Part shown: positions 16,745 to 23,936 of the stretch, in pieces
Numbering within the stretch: the stretch's first letter is position 1
How the letters are laid out: each line of letters starts with the position of its first letter
From: Nocardia sp. CC227C
GTDB taxonomy: Bacteria; Actinomycetota; Actinomycetes; Mycobacteriales; Mycobacteriaceae
NCBI RefSeq assembly: GCF_030767025.1
Contig: NZ_JASITE010000026.1
Span: 23,998 to 87,997, forward strand
DNA length: 64,000 bases
Direction of reading: 5' to 3'
Translations under genes and position numbers: made by a program
Notes under the pieces: model-generated
Told to the model about the DNA's origin: nothing
Seen by the model: only the letters and a program-made list of their open reading frames with translations
Databases searched by the model: none

Positions 16745-17718
16745 GGCAGGCGAATCCCCAGGTCGGGCAGTGGTGGGAGGATAATCTCGGGCAGCGGCGG
16801 CGGAACGTACGCCAACGCCTCGGGCGGGATGTACTGCTCCAGCTCGTCGGGCACATACGCGGCGACAGGTGTCGGCACGTACGGGCCGGGGTCGAGGGCA
16901 GCGACGGCGTTGTCGAAGTCTTGGAGAGATGGCAGCGGGCCGGGCGTCCACTCCGGCAGCGGCAACGTCTGTTCGATCGGTGGTAGACCGGTCGGGGTGT
17001 GCTCGGGCAGCGCGGGATTCGGCGACGGTGTTTCCACGAGATGCTGGCCGGGCGCCAAGCCGTTGGCTTCGCCGGGCGCGTACCCGTGCCAGCCGGTCAG
17101 GTAGCCCTGCACCGCGAGCACGAAGTGAACAGGGTCCACCCACGGGGCGGGAGCGTCACACACGACGTCGTATTCGTGGCACACGCTGACCGTGTTCGGG
17201 CCGAGTTCGCGTTCGCCGGGCGAGGAGATGCCTGGGATGATGCCGGGCAGGGCGTCGTAGATGCCACCTTCGGCGCGCGGGTCACCGTAGAGGATGGTGT
17301 GATCGGCCTGGTCCTGGATGTTGCCGGCGACTTCGGCACCGAGAGAATGCCCGAGGACGGTCACGTGCCCGGTCGGGCATTCGGCGCGGTAGGCGGCGAT
17401 CTTCGCTGTCGCTGCGGTCTGGCCGTCGCGGACGCTTTCGTCCTTGGTGTAAGGGCCGGTCGGCCAGATGGAGGACGGGTAGTCGAGCGATTCGGTGCGG
17501 TAGCCGTCGCCGTAGGCGGCGAGGTGGTCACCGAGCATGGTCGGCTGGGCGGTTTGTTCGGCGGCGCGCTGTCCGGTGCCGCCGATGCCGAGAACGTAAG
17601 GGCGGCAATCTGGTTCAGCGGATGCTACGGGTGTGGCGGCGGGGAAGCCGAGCGGGCCGAGGTAGACGACACCGATAGCGGAGACGGTGAGTGCGCCTGC
17701 ACGGAGACGACGGGACAT
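16741..17718 (-). CDS. Secreted alpha/beta hydrolase, lysin B-like (cutinase/PE-PPE type)
   Basis: 325 residues from ATG 17718 after AGGAGG. Residues 1-~34 are a Sec signal peptide (basic start, hydrophobic core, cleavage likely after ASA). The nucleophile motif GHSLG is at 123-127, with the later acid and His in CHEYDVVCDAP and WHGYAPGE as candidates. The last ~100 residues are Pro-rich. Family members cleave ester bonds in mycolate-containing envelopes (lysin B) or act as secreted esterases. A signal peptide is unusual for lysin B and could give holin-independent export. Confidence 0.75.
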   Translation of the reverse strand: MSRRLRAGALTVSAIGVVYLGPLGFPAATPVASAEPDCRPYVLGIGGTGQRAAEQTAQPTMLGDHLAAYGDGYRTESLDYPSSIWPTGPYTKDESVRDGQTAATAKIAAYRAECPTGHVTVLGHSLGAEVAGNIQDQADHTILYGDPRAEGGIYDALPGIIPGISSPGERELGPNTVSVCHEYDVVCDAPAPWVDPVHFVLAVQGYLTGWHGYAPGEANGLAPGQHLVETPSPNPALPEHTPTGLPPIEQTLPLPEWTPGPLPSLQDFDNAVAALDPGPYVPTPVAAYVPDELEQYIPPEALAYVPPPLPEIILPPLPDLGIRLP

Positions 17719-17740
17719 GGGGGCCTCCTGGCAGGCCGAA

Positions 17741-17746
17741 CTAATA
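17741..17746 (-). promoter_or_regulatory. Candidate -10 box for the esterase gene
   Basis: Minus-strand TATTAG lies 23 bases upstream of the esterase start and just downstream of a strong terminator-like stem. No good -35 is seen. Confidence 0.35.
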
Positions 17747-17760
17747 GGGGGAAATTTGTG

Positions 17761-17808
17761 AGCCCGCCGCGCGCCCGGGAGGTAGCGAGGGCCGGGGCGC
17801 GGCGGGCT
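17761..17808 (-). terminator. Strong stem-loop upstream of the esterase gene
   Basis: AGCCCGCCGCGC (17761-17772) pairs perfectly with GCGCGGCGGGCT (17797-17808). It separates the 18031 gene group from the esterase-terminase group. The remaining part of this 312-base gap holds one short inverted repeat (17973-17989, ACCTCGA/TCGAGGT) and no gene I can support. Confidence 0.6.
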
Positions 17809-18030
17809 GGGGTCGCGGCGCACACGAGGGCTGCTGCGCGACCGGACGCCACCTAGATGCCCTCTGACCCGCGTGAGATCGGGCGGCCCCTGGTGCGAAT
17901 GGGGCACGAGGGTGGTGGCGAAACTTGTGCGGTAGGTGTTCTCTGGGCAGCACCGCCACTACCACTTGCGTTACCTCGAATATCGAGGTCGCACTACGCG
18001 ATACGCGCAGTTAAGACTGGACTTGATGCG

Positions 18031-18543
18031 CTACATCGGTGCCCACACAAGCTTCATCTGCTTGCCGTCTGGTGTGTTCTCGACCGTGTAGGACCCGAGG
18101 CTGTAGTTGACCCGTGCCGGTCCGTCGTCCTCGGTCAGCATGTAGGTGCCCGGGTCGTCCGCCTTGAGCAGCTGTCCTGCGAGATAGTCGGTGCACGGGA
18201 CGGACTCGAATGGGTTCTCGCGGGCGGAGAGCGTCGCCACCATCGTGCTGTCGGTGAGATCCCATACCGACCAGCGCTTCTCGCGCGTATCGTCGTCGTA
18301 GGGTTCATGTTCGTGGCGGATGACCACCGAGCGCGCGAACACGGTCAAGGTGACGAGCACCGGTGAACCGGAGCCGATTTCGATCTCGTGGAACTTCGGT
18401 GGATGGTCCTTCGGCATCAGGACGGGCTTGCCGTTGATGCGGACTTCGCGCGGGATCACGATTCCGTTCGCGCCGTCACGGCTTTCGTTCTGTGTGGGCT
18501 CGATGATCTCGATGTCAGCGCAGTCGGGAAGGTCCCTGGGCAA
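18031..18543 (-). CDS. Conserved-looking phage protein of unknown function
   Basis: 170 residues from TTG 18543, chosen because AGGGAG lies 6-7 bases upstream and because residues before it look out of frame. Beta-rich text (REVRINGKPVLMPKDHPPKF, VLVTLTVFARSVVIRHE). No catalytic motif is recognised. Confidence 0.65.
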   Translation of the reverse strand: MPRDLPDCADIEIIEPTQNESRDGANGIVIPREVRINGKPVLMPKDHPPKFHEIEIGSGSPVLVTLTVFARSVVIRHEHEPYDDDTREKRWSVWDLTDSTMVATLSARENPFESVPCTDYLAGQLLKADDPGTYMLTEDDGPARVNYSLGSYTVENTPDGKQMKLVWAPM

Positions 18544-18565
18544 TTCGTTCTCCCTGGCTTGGTGG

Positions 18566-18805
18566 TCAAGATTTGCGTGTACCACCGCCTGGCCAGCGGC
18601 CGAACACCATGCGGTAGTAGCGGGCAGCGAGCCCTGACGCTTCGCGTAGCGACATGTGTTGCAGCAGCAGTGTTTGCAGAGTCCGGAAGGGATGCTCGGA
18701 GTTGGCCCATTTGGCGAGACCTTCGCCTTTGGTCCAGTACTCGTTGAGTTCTCGACTCGCGCCGGTCTTTCCGTCGGGGTCAACCAAGGCTGTACACCCC
18801 CTCAT
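18566..18805 (-). CDS. Small phage protein of unknown function
   Basis: 79 residues (MRGCTALVDPDGKTGASREL.., WTKGEGLAKWANS). It overlaps the upstream Cys-rich gene by 26 bases; a TTG at 18787 with GGGGG upstream is an alternative start. Similar short proteins with the YWT.GEGLAKW motif occur in actinobacteriophages; function unknown. Confidence 0.65.
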   Translation of the reverse strand: MRGCTALVDPDGKTGASRELNEYWTKGEGLAKWANSEHPFRTLQTLLLQHMSLREASGLAARYYRMVFGRWPGGGTRKS

Positions 18806-19025
18806 CCGGAAGGTCGCCGACCTCGGGTTCGTCGTTGAGGTGACAGCGGCATTCGAGCCCGCCTTTGGGACAGCCACGCGCCTCGTCCTCGGGACGGTTC
18901 TCGTACTCGTCGGCCCAGTCACGCAACGATCGCTTCTCGCGCGCGCGTACCGCCCGATGCGGATCAGGGTGGCAGCATCCGTACCGGCAGTTCGAGCGAA
19001 CCATCATCGCCATACGCACCGCCAT
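18780..19025 (-). CDS. Cys-rich putative zinc-binding protein
   Basis: 81 residues with CRYGCCHPDPH and CPKGGLECRC clusters, consistent with one or two zinc sites. The start is uncertain among four in-frame ATGs at the 5' end. Confidence 0.55.
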   Translation of the reverse strand: MAVRMAMMVRSNCRYGCCHPDPHRAVRAREKRSLRDWADEYENRPEDEARGCPKGGLECRCHLNDEPEVGDLPDEGVYSLG

Positions 19026-19059
19026 TTACATCGCAAATAGAAACCCGCAGGTCAGGGCG

Positions 19060-19233
19060 TCACTTGTTGGGCACTTCCGGATGCATCGCAAAGAATAGTG
19101 CCGCAGTGGCGTCCTCGTAGACGGGCCACAGCGCTGCGTCCACCGCGTCGGCGAAAGACGGCATGCCGAGACATGCGCTGAGACGGTCAGCGACGGCCCG
19201 AACCTCTGCCGAGAAGGATTCCGGACGGATCAA
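19060..19233 (-). CDS. Small protein, TTG start
   Basis: 57 residues (MIRPESFSAEVRAVADRLSA..., ending FFAMHPEVPNK). TTG 19233 is preceded by GAGGAG at ideal spacing. Helical. Unknown function. Confidence 0.6.
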   Translation of the reverse strand: MIRPESFSAEVRAVADRLSACLGMPSFADAVDAALWPVYEDATAALFFAMHPEVPNK

Positions 19234-19251
19234 CGGGATACTCCTCGGTGG

Positions 19252-19443
19252 CTATGTCAGCACGGTCGGTTCGCCGATCACGCCGCCGCCCTCGTCACGT
19301 CGCCCCCAGAACAGTTCCGGGGAGCCATCCGCGTTGAGGAACAGAATCCAGGAGGTGCCGTCGTCGCGGATGCCCTCGATCAGCCCGGACCAGTCCTTCG
19401 TGATGGACGAATGCTCGTAGCGTTCAATGTTGATGTTGCGCAT
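19252..19443 (-). CDS. Small protein next to the tRNA array
   Basis: 63 residues (MRNINIERYEHSSITKDWSG...), AGGAG 5 bases upstream of the ATG. Beta-rich (WILFLNADGSPELFWGRRDE). Unknown function. Confidence 0.6.
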   Translation of the reverse strand: MRNINIERYEHSSITKDWSGLIEGIRDDGTSWILFLNADGSPELFWGRRDEGGGVIGEPTVLT

Positions 19444-19519
19444 GGATGCTCCTGAAAAGTGGTGCCGGAACATCCATCCGGACGAGTTAAGCCCGAAGCC
19501 GAAGGCAACGGGCGGGTTG

Positions 19520-19592
19520 TCGGTCCAGCAGGATTTGAACCTGCGGCCTCTGCCTTATCAGGGCAGCGCTCTCACCGCTGAGCTACAGACCG
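19520..19592 (-). tRNA. tRNA-Ile(GAT), copy 1
   Basis: Full cloverleaf on the minus strand: acceptor CGGTCTG/TGGACCG, anticodon loop CTGATAA (GAT), T-loop GTTCAAATC. No encoded CCA. Confidence 0.85.
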
Positions 19593-19652
19593 AAAGCCCC
19601 GCCGATTTGAGGAAGCTGGTGCTCGAGCCTTGGCGGGGGTCGCTCCACGGAA

Positions 19653-19670
19653 GAAATGTGCGCACATTTC
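19653..19670. repeat. 18-bp perfect palindrome between tRNA genes
   Basis: GAAATGTGCGCACATTTC in the 192-base spacer after tRNA-Ile. It may be a protein-binding site or RNA hairpin. Nothing else is recognisable in the spacer. Confidence 0.5.
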
Positions 19671-19784
19671 CGCTTCGCCGCTTGGTATGGGGTGGCGGCC
19701 CGGTCTAGTCACTCCACTGGGTACTTCCGGGCGTGCCCGGTTTCCTGACCCTGCGACCGCTCTTACCTAGTGCAAGACCCATCG

Positions 19785-19858
19785 TCGACCCGACGGGAGT
19801 CGAACCCGCATCTTCCGCCGTGACAGGGCGGTGCTCTAGCCGATTAAGCTACGGATCG
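19785..19858 (-). tRNA. tRNA-Asp(GTC)
   Basis: Acceptor CGATCCG/CGGGTCG, anticodon stem CCGCC/GGCGG around CTGTCAC (GTC), T-loop GTTCGACTC. Confidence 0.85.
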
Positions 19859-19862
19859 TTTG

Positions 19863-19935
19863 CTGGCTCGGCAGGGTTCGAACCTGCGCTCCCCCGCTTA
19901 ACAGGCGGGTGCTCTGCCGACTGAGCTACGAGCCA
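19863..19935 (-). tRNA. tRNA-Asn(GTT)
   Basis: Acceptor TGGCTCG/CGAGCCA, anticodon loop CTGTTAA (GTT), T-loop GTTCGAACC. Only 4 bases separate it from tRNA-Asp. Confidence 0.88.
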
Positions 19936-19939
19936 TTGG

Positions 19940-20013
19940 GGTGATCGACGGGTCTTGAACCCGTTTCCTCCGGGATCACAACCCGGTGCCTCGACCGCTT
20001 CGGCTTCGACCAC
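19940..20013 (-). tRNA. tRNA-His(GTG)
   Basis: Acceptor GTGGTCG/CGATCAC, discriminator C as expected for His, anticodon loop TTGTGAT (GTG). Confidence 0.85.
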
Positions 20014-20015
20014 AG

Positions 20016-20088
20016 TGCCTTCAGGAAGAATCGAACTTCCGACCCCCGCCTTATCAGGGCGGTGCTCTCACCACTGAGCTACAAAGGC
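20016..20088 (-). tRNA. tRNA-Ile(GAT), copy 2
   Basis: Acceptor GCCTTTG/TGAAGGC with A73, anticodon loop CTGATAA (GAT). Acceptor and T stems differ from copy 1, so it is not a recent duplicate. Confidence 0.83.
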
Positions 20089-20094
20089 ATCTCG

Positions 20095-20166
20095 TGCCCT
20101 CGGCTGGGATTGAACCAGCGACCTACCGCTTAAGAGGCGGCAGCTCTCCCACTGAGCTACGAAGGC
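20095..20166 (-). tRNA. tRNA-Lys(CTT)
   Basis: Acceptor GCCTTCG/CGAGGGC, anticodon loop CTCTTAA (CTT), A73. Confidence 0.85.
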
Positions 20167-20167
20167 G

Positions 20168-20241
20168 TGCCCCCGGTCCGGCTCGAACGGACGACCCGCC
20201 GCTTAAAAGGCGGCTGCTGCTGCCAACTGAGCTACGGAGGC
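20168..20241 (-). tRNA. tRNA-Lys(TTT)
   Basis: Acceptor GCCTCCG/CGGGGGC, anticodon loop CTTTTAA (TTT), A73. One base from the neighbouring Lys gene. Confidence 0.87.
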
Positions 20242-20245
20242 TTCG

Positions 20246-20318
20246 TGACCTCGGTGGGAATCGAACCCACGTCGCCCTGAGTGAGAGTCAGGGTGCCGAA
20301 CCAGCACAGCACGAAGTC
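20246..20318 (-). tRNA. tRNA-Glu(CTC)
   Basis: Acceptor GACTTCG/CGAGGTC, anticodon stem CCTGA/TCAGG with loop CTCTCAC (CTC). Confidence 0.83.
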
Positions 20319-20322
20319 GCAG

Positions 20323-20398
20323 TGACGTAGATCGGAGTCGAACCGACGAGGGTCCTGATTGAAAGTCAGGCTGCCCATACCGACAGAGCAACTACGCC
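20323..20398 (-). tRNA. tRNA-Glu(TTC)
   Basis: Acceptor GGCGTAG/CTACGTC, anticodon stem CCTGA/TCAGG with loop CTTTCAA (TTC). Confidence 0.85.
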
Positions 20399-20402
20399 AT
20401 CG

Positions 20403-20490
20403 TCCGGCTGGATGGAATCGAACCACCTGTGCCCGAGGGCGGGAGGGTTACAGCCTCCGTGCACACCATGTGCTCAACCGGATTATCCGG
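20403..20490 (-). tRNA. tRNA-Tyr(GTA), divergent
   Basis: Long variable arm, anticodon stem GGAGG/CCTCC around CTGTAAC (GTA), T-arm GGTGG/CCATC. The acceptor stem pairs only in its first four positions (CCGG/CCGG) and the D-arm is hard to fold, so ends are approximate and function uncertain. Confidence 0.6.
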
Positions 20491-20525
20491 CCCGCTCCCA
20501 CGCGCGAGTTCGGGCCAAACGATCG

Positions 20526-20600
20526 ATGCGGTGGTCGGATTTGAACCGACGTCATTCCAGCTTATGAGGCTGGCGTGCGACCGAACTGCACTACACCGCA
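20526..20600 (-). tRNA. tRNA-Met(CAT), probably elongator
   Basis: Acceptor TGCGGTG/CACCGCA fully paired (no initiator-type mismatch), anticodon loop CTCATAA (CAT). A lysidine-modified Ile(CAU) tRNA is a less likely alternative. Confidence 0.8.
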
Positions 20601-20633
20601 ACGACGCAGCCGACATGCGCCGGACTGCGCTCG

Positions 20634-20705
20634 CACGGGCGGAGAGAATCGAACTCCCGACACGCGGTTTTGGAGACCGCTGCTCTGCCACTGAGCTACG
20701 CCCAT
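20634..20705 (-). tRNA. tRNA-Trp(CCA)
   Basis: Acceptor ATGGGCG/CGCCCGT with G73, anticodon loop CTCCAAA (CCA), T-loop GTTCGATTC. Confidence 0.85.
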
Positions 20706-20732
20706 TCGGTTCCGCCGTGCGGCGAAACGCTG

Positions 20733-20819
20733 CGGAAGACAGAGGACTCGAACCCCATGCCCAAACGAGCACGAACGCGCTAGCAACGCGGCTCGACCTC
20801 CATGGCCGATTTGTCTTCC
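20733..20819 (-). tRNA. tRNA-Ser(GCT)
   Basis: Acceptor GGAAGAC/GTCTTCC, G73, anticodon loop TTGCTAG (GCT), long variable arm TGCTC/GGGCA. The anticodon stem has one mismatch. Confidence 0.78.
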
Positions 20820-20864
20820 ACTGAAGAACGGCCCTGGACTCGAAGAGCGGAACCGTTCATAGCG

Positions 20865-20950
20865 CGGAAAGCTGAGGAGTCGAACCCCCGGGACTCAATG
20901 CCCGCCTCCGGCTTTCGAAACCGGCTGGCCTCCACAGGCCGGAACCTTCC
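20865..20950 (-). tRNA. tRNA-Ser(CGA)
   Basis: Acceptor GGAAGGT/GCTTTCC, G73, anticodon loop TTCGAAA (CGA), long variable arm. Confidence 0.82.
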
Positions 20951-21329
20951 ATCACCGCCGCCGTTTCAGCGTGCGGTGCAACTAGATTCGCAGGAGCGCT
21001 GAAGTGCTGCAACTGATTTTCCGACGTGCGGTTACGCGAATCCCGGCTCGCCAACCGTCCGGGTGGCTGCCGGGTCACTTCCGCAACCTAGGGGTTGCGG
21101 CGAAGCTGAGGGTGGGGAGTTTCCTAGGCTCCGACCGGGGCACGGGCCGTAAGGCATGTAGTTCCCGGTGCTGCGATTTGCCCGCTGAGGCATCGGTTTC
21201 CGGCCGCTGAGCCTTCCCGTACCAGCCACTTGGCCGTCAGGTTCCCGACATCGCACACATTCGCGGCCCGACCACGCAGGTAGCCGCTCACTCTGTCACC
21301 ACCAGCACAGCTAGCTAGGCTGTGCTTTG
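20951..21329. other. 380-base gap in the tRNA array with two hairpins
   Basis: No gene is supported here. CCGCAACC (21081-21088) pairs with GGTTGCGG (21093-21100), 4-nt loop. AGCACAGC (21304-21311) pairs with GCTGTGCT (21319-21326), loop TAGCTAG, immediately beside the tRNA-like element. They may be processing signals or terminators in the tRNA transcript. Confidence 0.5.
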
Positions 21330-21398
21330 CTCCCCGTCCGCGAGTCGAACGCGGTTCCTGCCGATTACGCGGCTGCTCTGCCGTTGAGCTAGCGGGGA
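21330..21398 (-). tRNA. tRNA-like element with shortened anticodon arm
   Basis: Acceptor (TCCCCGC/ACGGGGA), D-arm (GCTC..GAGC) and T-arm (CCGCG TTCGACT CGCGG) fold well. The anticodon arm is only GCCG CGTAAT CGGC, about three bases short with a 6-nt loop, so no anticodon can be assigned. It is either a decayed tRNA or a tRNA mimic; it is the first element after the array promoter. Confidence 0.5.
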
Positions 21399-21501
21399 TA
21401 CCGTTATGAAGTTGTGGGGAGAGTGCCGGAGGCGTTTCTTACCTTGGGCATGAGGCTCCGCTGAAAAAAGTAGCAAAACCGCTGGTCGCATCTCGCCGTC
21501 G

Positions 21502-21507
21502 ATTATA
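21502..21507 (-). promoter_or_regulatory. Consensus -10 box upstream of the tRNA array
   Basis: Minus-strand TATAAT sits about 104 bases before the first tRNA-like element and beyond the 21539 gene stop, in an AT-richer patch. No clear TTGACA is present 16-18 bases upstream. It probably gives the tRNA array its own transcript. Confidence 0.5.
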
Positions 21508-21538
21508 ACGATTTGATCTCGTTCGATCCTGCGGGTTA

Positions 21539-21808
21539 TTAAGCGCCACACTCCCCGGTGAATCCGCCGTACACCGAGCCTTCTTGGCCGGGTTCGTTGC
21601 TGCGGGTGCATTCGTGGTCGTGGTAGGCGGCGCGCGGGCACCGTTTGTTGCCGCAGTCCGGGCACACGATGAACGGCATGAAGCGCAACTCGCTCGCGTC
21701 CGGGTCGAGGGCCGCGACTGCCCGCCGCCATTCCTCATGGCAGTAGTGGCAGCCGCATGTGTCGATCGGGAAGCGCGAAAACAGGACGTACACAACTTTG
21801 GCCTTCAC
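21539..21808 (-). CDS. Zinc-binding Cys-rich protein
   Basis: 89 residues from GTG 21808, overlapping the MazG-like stop as GTGA (ATG 21823 is an alternative). CGCHYC, CPDCGNKRCP and HDHEC suggest one or two zinc sites. Of the type often found in actinobacteriophage early operons; role unknown. Confidence 0.65.
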   Translation of the reverse strand: MKAKVVYVLFSRFPIDTCGCHYCHEEWRRAVAALDPDASELRFMPFIVCPDCGNKRCPRAAYHDHECTRSNEPGQEGSVYGGFTGECGA

Positions 21809-22422
21809 GCCGCCGTCTTCCATCCGTAGCTGCCGAGAGCACCAGCGATGTCGGGTGGCTGCCATCCGTCGGGTTTGATGATCTTGCCGTCGTCGCGTCG
21901 AATCACCTTGCCGTCCACCAGTTTCGCGAGGTTCGAGGTTTGAACCGCTTCCCACACCGACTTCATCGGTAGGTGCAGCAACGCCCCCAACGCCGCGGTC
22001 GCGCTGATCAGCACGTCGAGGTAGGCGGTCGTGAGCCGAAGATTGCGATCGTCGACAGCCGCGGCGAGACGGTTGCGGTAGAGGTCGAAGCGACGCGGCC
22101 ACGAGTTCGGCGCTTCGCGGTCGTAGGTGTCCCACGACGGCGAAAAGATCACGTCCCGCAGGACGGATGTCTCGCCTTCCAGCTGACGCGCGACACCGAC
22201 CCGGAGGGCAAGGCCGGCGGTCACGTAGAGGACGTCGGCGATGCCATCGGCGGTGGCGATCATGTCGCGGGCTTCGAGCGCTCCCCGGAGTTCGTCGACT
22301 TCTTCGCTGATGAGCCGCAATGCCAGTGCAAGTTCTTCGTCGCTGGGCCAGCCGGGTTCGTCGCGCAGGGCAACACCGCAGGCGCGGTTGAAGGAGGCGA
22401 CGTCGCTGAAGATTGTGGTCAT
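21805..22422 (-). CDS. MazG-like NTP pyrophosphohydrolase
   Basis: 205 residues from the ATG giving MTTIFSDVASFNRACGVALR. The all-alpha NTP-PPase signature is seen: RLISEEVDELRGAL (EExxE) and later TADGIADVLYVTAG (DxxxD). A C-terminal block (LVDGKVIRRDDGKIIKPDGW) matches the common tail of phage phosphoribosyl-ATP pyrophosphohydrolase-like proteins. It would hydrolyse NTPs or alarmone-type nucleotides. ATGA-coupled to its upstream gene. Confidence 0.8.
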   Translation of the reverse strand: MTTIFSDVASFNRACGVALRDEPGWPSDEELALALRLISEEVDELRGALEARDMIATADGIADVLYVTAGLALRVGVARQLEGETSVLRDVIFSPSWDTYDREAPNSWPRRFDLYRNRLAAAVDDRNLRLTTAYLDVLISATAALGALLHLPMKSVWEAVQTSNLAKLVDGKVIRRDDGKIIKPDGWQPPDIAGALGSYGWKTAA

Positions 22423-22691
22423 GCCGCGATTCCTTCGTCCGCGTGTCCGCGCGTGTACGCTCTCGCCCGCGACACCTTGTCGTGCAGGTCTTCGAGCAGC
22501 ATGTAGGTGGAGAGCCAATCCCGGGCGTCGTAGGCGACCTGGACTTGCTGCCCGAGCGCCTGGATTTCGTGCATGACGACAGCGATGTCGGTGTCGGTGG
22601 GATGCCGCCACAGCCGATGTTCTTCCATCTGGTCGGCGGTCACGGGTCCGTCGATGGACAGCAGCTGCCCGCATTCAGTGCATGTCGGCAA
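22419..22691 (-). CDS. Zinc-finger helical protein
   Basis: 90 residues. N-terminal CTECGQ...EEHRLWRH gives a C2H2-like zinc site; the rest is helical. Overlaps the MazG-like start by ATGA. Confidence 0.65.
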   Translation of the reverse strand: MPTCTECGQLLSIDGPVTADQMEEHRLWRHPTDTDIAVVMHEIQALGQQVQVAYDARDWLSTYMLLEDLHDKVSRARAYTRGHADEGIAA

Positions 22692-22700
22692 GGGAGCCTC

Positions 22701-23456
22701 CTACAGGTCGGTGAGGTCGACGAGGGTGGTGTTGTCGCTGACTGGTGCGGAGTCGTCGGCGAGGATGTCGACGACGGTCCGGTAGTGGCCGCGGTCCAGT
22801 TCCGCGGTGAGGCGGCAGTGGTAGTGGCCGGCGAACAGCCTTCGGGGCATGGTCTGGTCGACGACCCGGCGCAGGAGTTCGCGATGCCGTTCGGCGGTGT
22901 CGATCTCTTGCTGGGGGAAGCCGAGTGGGTTGCCTTCGATGCAGGGGATGCGCACGCCCGCGGGCACGTCGTGGCAGAGCATCACATCAATACGTCCGTC
23001 GTCGGACGCTTTTTGTGCTTGAGCGATGCTGATGGTTTCGCCGGGCCACCATTCGCGACCTGGTGTGCGCCAGGGCCGGTCGACGGAGTGGGCGCCACCG
23101 AGCGCCAGGAACCGCACACCTGACCATTCCCACCGGTATGTGCGGGGTAGGTAGAAGATGTTGGGGCGCAGCGGGATCGCAGTGCAGCCGTGTTCGGCGA
23201 CAAGGTCGCGGAGTCGATCATGATGGTCATGGTTGCCGTCGACCCAGCCGAGCATGAGGCCGGTCTTCTTCAGCTCCGTCTGGACGGCTTTGAAGAAGTT
23301 CGGTCGCATGTCGAACGCGAAGTCGCCGACATGCAGGATCGCTTGTGCGCCTTCTTCAGCGGCGTAGCGGATCGCGCGGCGCGCATGGTGCTGGTTCGCG
23401 TGCCAATCGCCGACGAACGCGAGCCGTTCGGGATTGAGCCCGTCCCAGTCGGTCAT
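22701..23456 (-). CDS. Calcineurin-like metallophosphoesterase (2 of 3)
   Basis: 251 residues from MTDWDGLNPERLAFVGDWHA. Metal ligands in order: VGDWHANQ, HVGDFAFD, DGNHDHH, MLCHDVP and FAGHYHC. It is a standalone single-domain enzyme. It differs from the 12296 and 43428 proteins in flanking sequence. Nucleic acid or nucleotide phosphoesters are likely substrates; not determinable here. Confidence 0.82.
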   Translation of the reverse strand: MTDWDGLNPERLAFVGDWHANQHHARRAIRYAAEEGAQAILHVGDFAFDMRPNFFKAVQTELKKTGLMLGWVDGNHDHHDRLRDLVAEHGCTAIPLRPNIFYLPRTYRWEWSGVRFLALGGAHSVDRPWRTPGREWWPGETISIAQAQKASDDGRIDVMLCHDVPAGVRIPCIEGNPLGFPQQEIDTAERHRELLRRVVDQTMPRRLFAGHYHCRLTAELDRGHYRTVVDILADDSAPVSDNTTLVDLTDL

Positions 23457-23788
23457 CGTTCGAGCCTTCCGTGAGCACGGACAGCCTTCCAGCGCATCCA
23501 GATCGGGTCGCTGACGTATGGATCGCAGCCTGGTTCGGCGCGGTCGCGGTGCTCCCAGAGCGCGATGACGACTATGTGGAGCCCGGCCGGGAGGACGAGC
23601 GTCTTCCGGTGGTACTCGTCGCCGCCAAACCATGGGAACAGGTAGTAGCGCCATCGCCCGCGGCTTGGCATGCCCATGTAGTCGATCCAGATTCGGCCAC
23701 GGATCGACCGTTGGATTGACCGCCAGCTGGTCACAGCTTCGACCATGCGGCGACCGACCAAGGCGCGAACGCGATCACCGGGATTCAT
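23453..23788 (-). CDS. Unknown aromatic-rich protein
   Basis: 111 residues from ATG 23788 (a GTG at 23800 is possible). Tyr/Trp-rich core (WRYYLFPWFGGDEYHRKTLV). Overlaps both neighbours. No family recognised. Confidence 0.6.
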   Translation of the reverse strand: MNPGDRVRALVGRRMVEAVTSWRSIQRSIRGRIWIDYMGMPSRGRWRYYLFPWFGGDEYHRKTLVLPAGLHIVVIALWEHRDRAEPGCDPYVSDPIWMRWKAVRAHGRLER

Positions 23789-23936
23789 CAGACGGCTCAC
23801 TCTCGATCACGTCGATTTCGAAGGCGTCGGCCCAGTCGTCGAAGGCGTTGACGCCCGCCATGTACGCGATCCTCAACAGCTCTTTCAGCGCCCTACCTGT
23901 CATCGTGTAATCCTCGTCGTCATCGATGTAGCTCAC
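23775..23936 (-). CDS. Small acidic protein
   Basis: 53 residues from GTG 23936, overlapping the upstream stop as GTGA; an internal ATG gives a 42-residue alternative. MTGRALKELLRIAYMAGVNA suggests one amphipathic helix. Confidence 0.55.
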   Translation of the reverse strand: MSYIDDDEDYTMTGRALKELLRIAYMAGVNAFDDWADAFEIDVIESEPSDESR

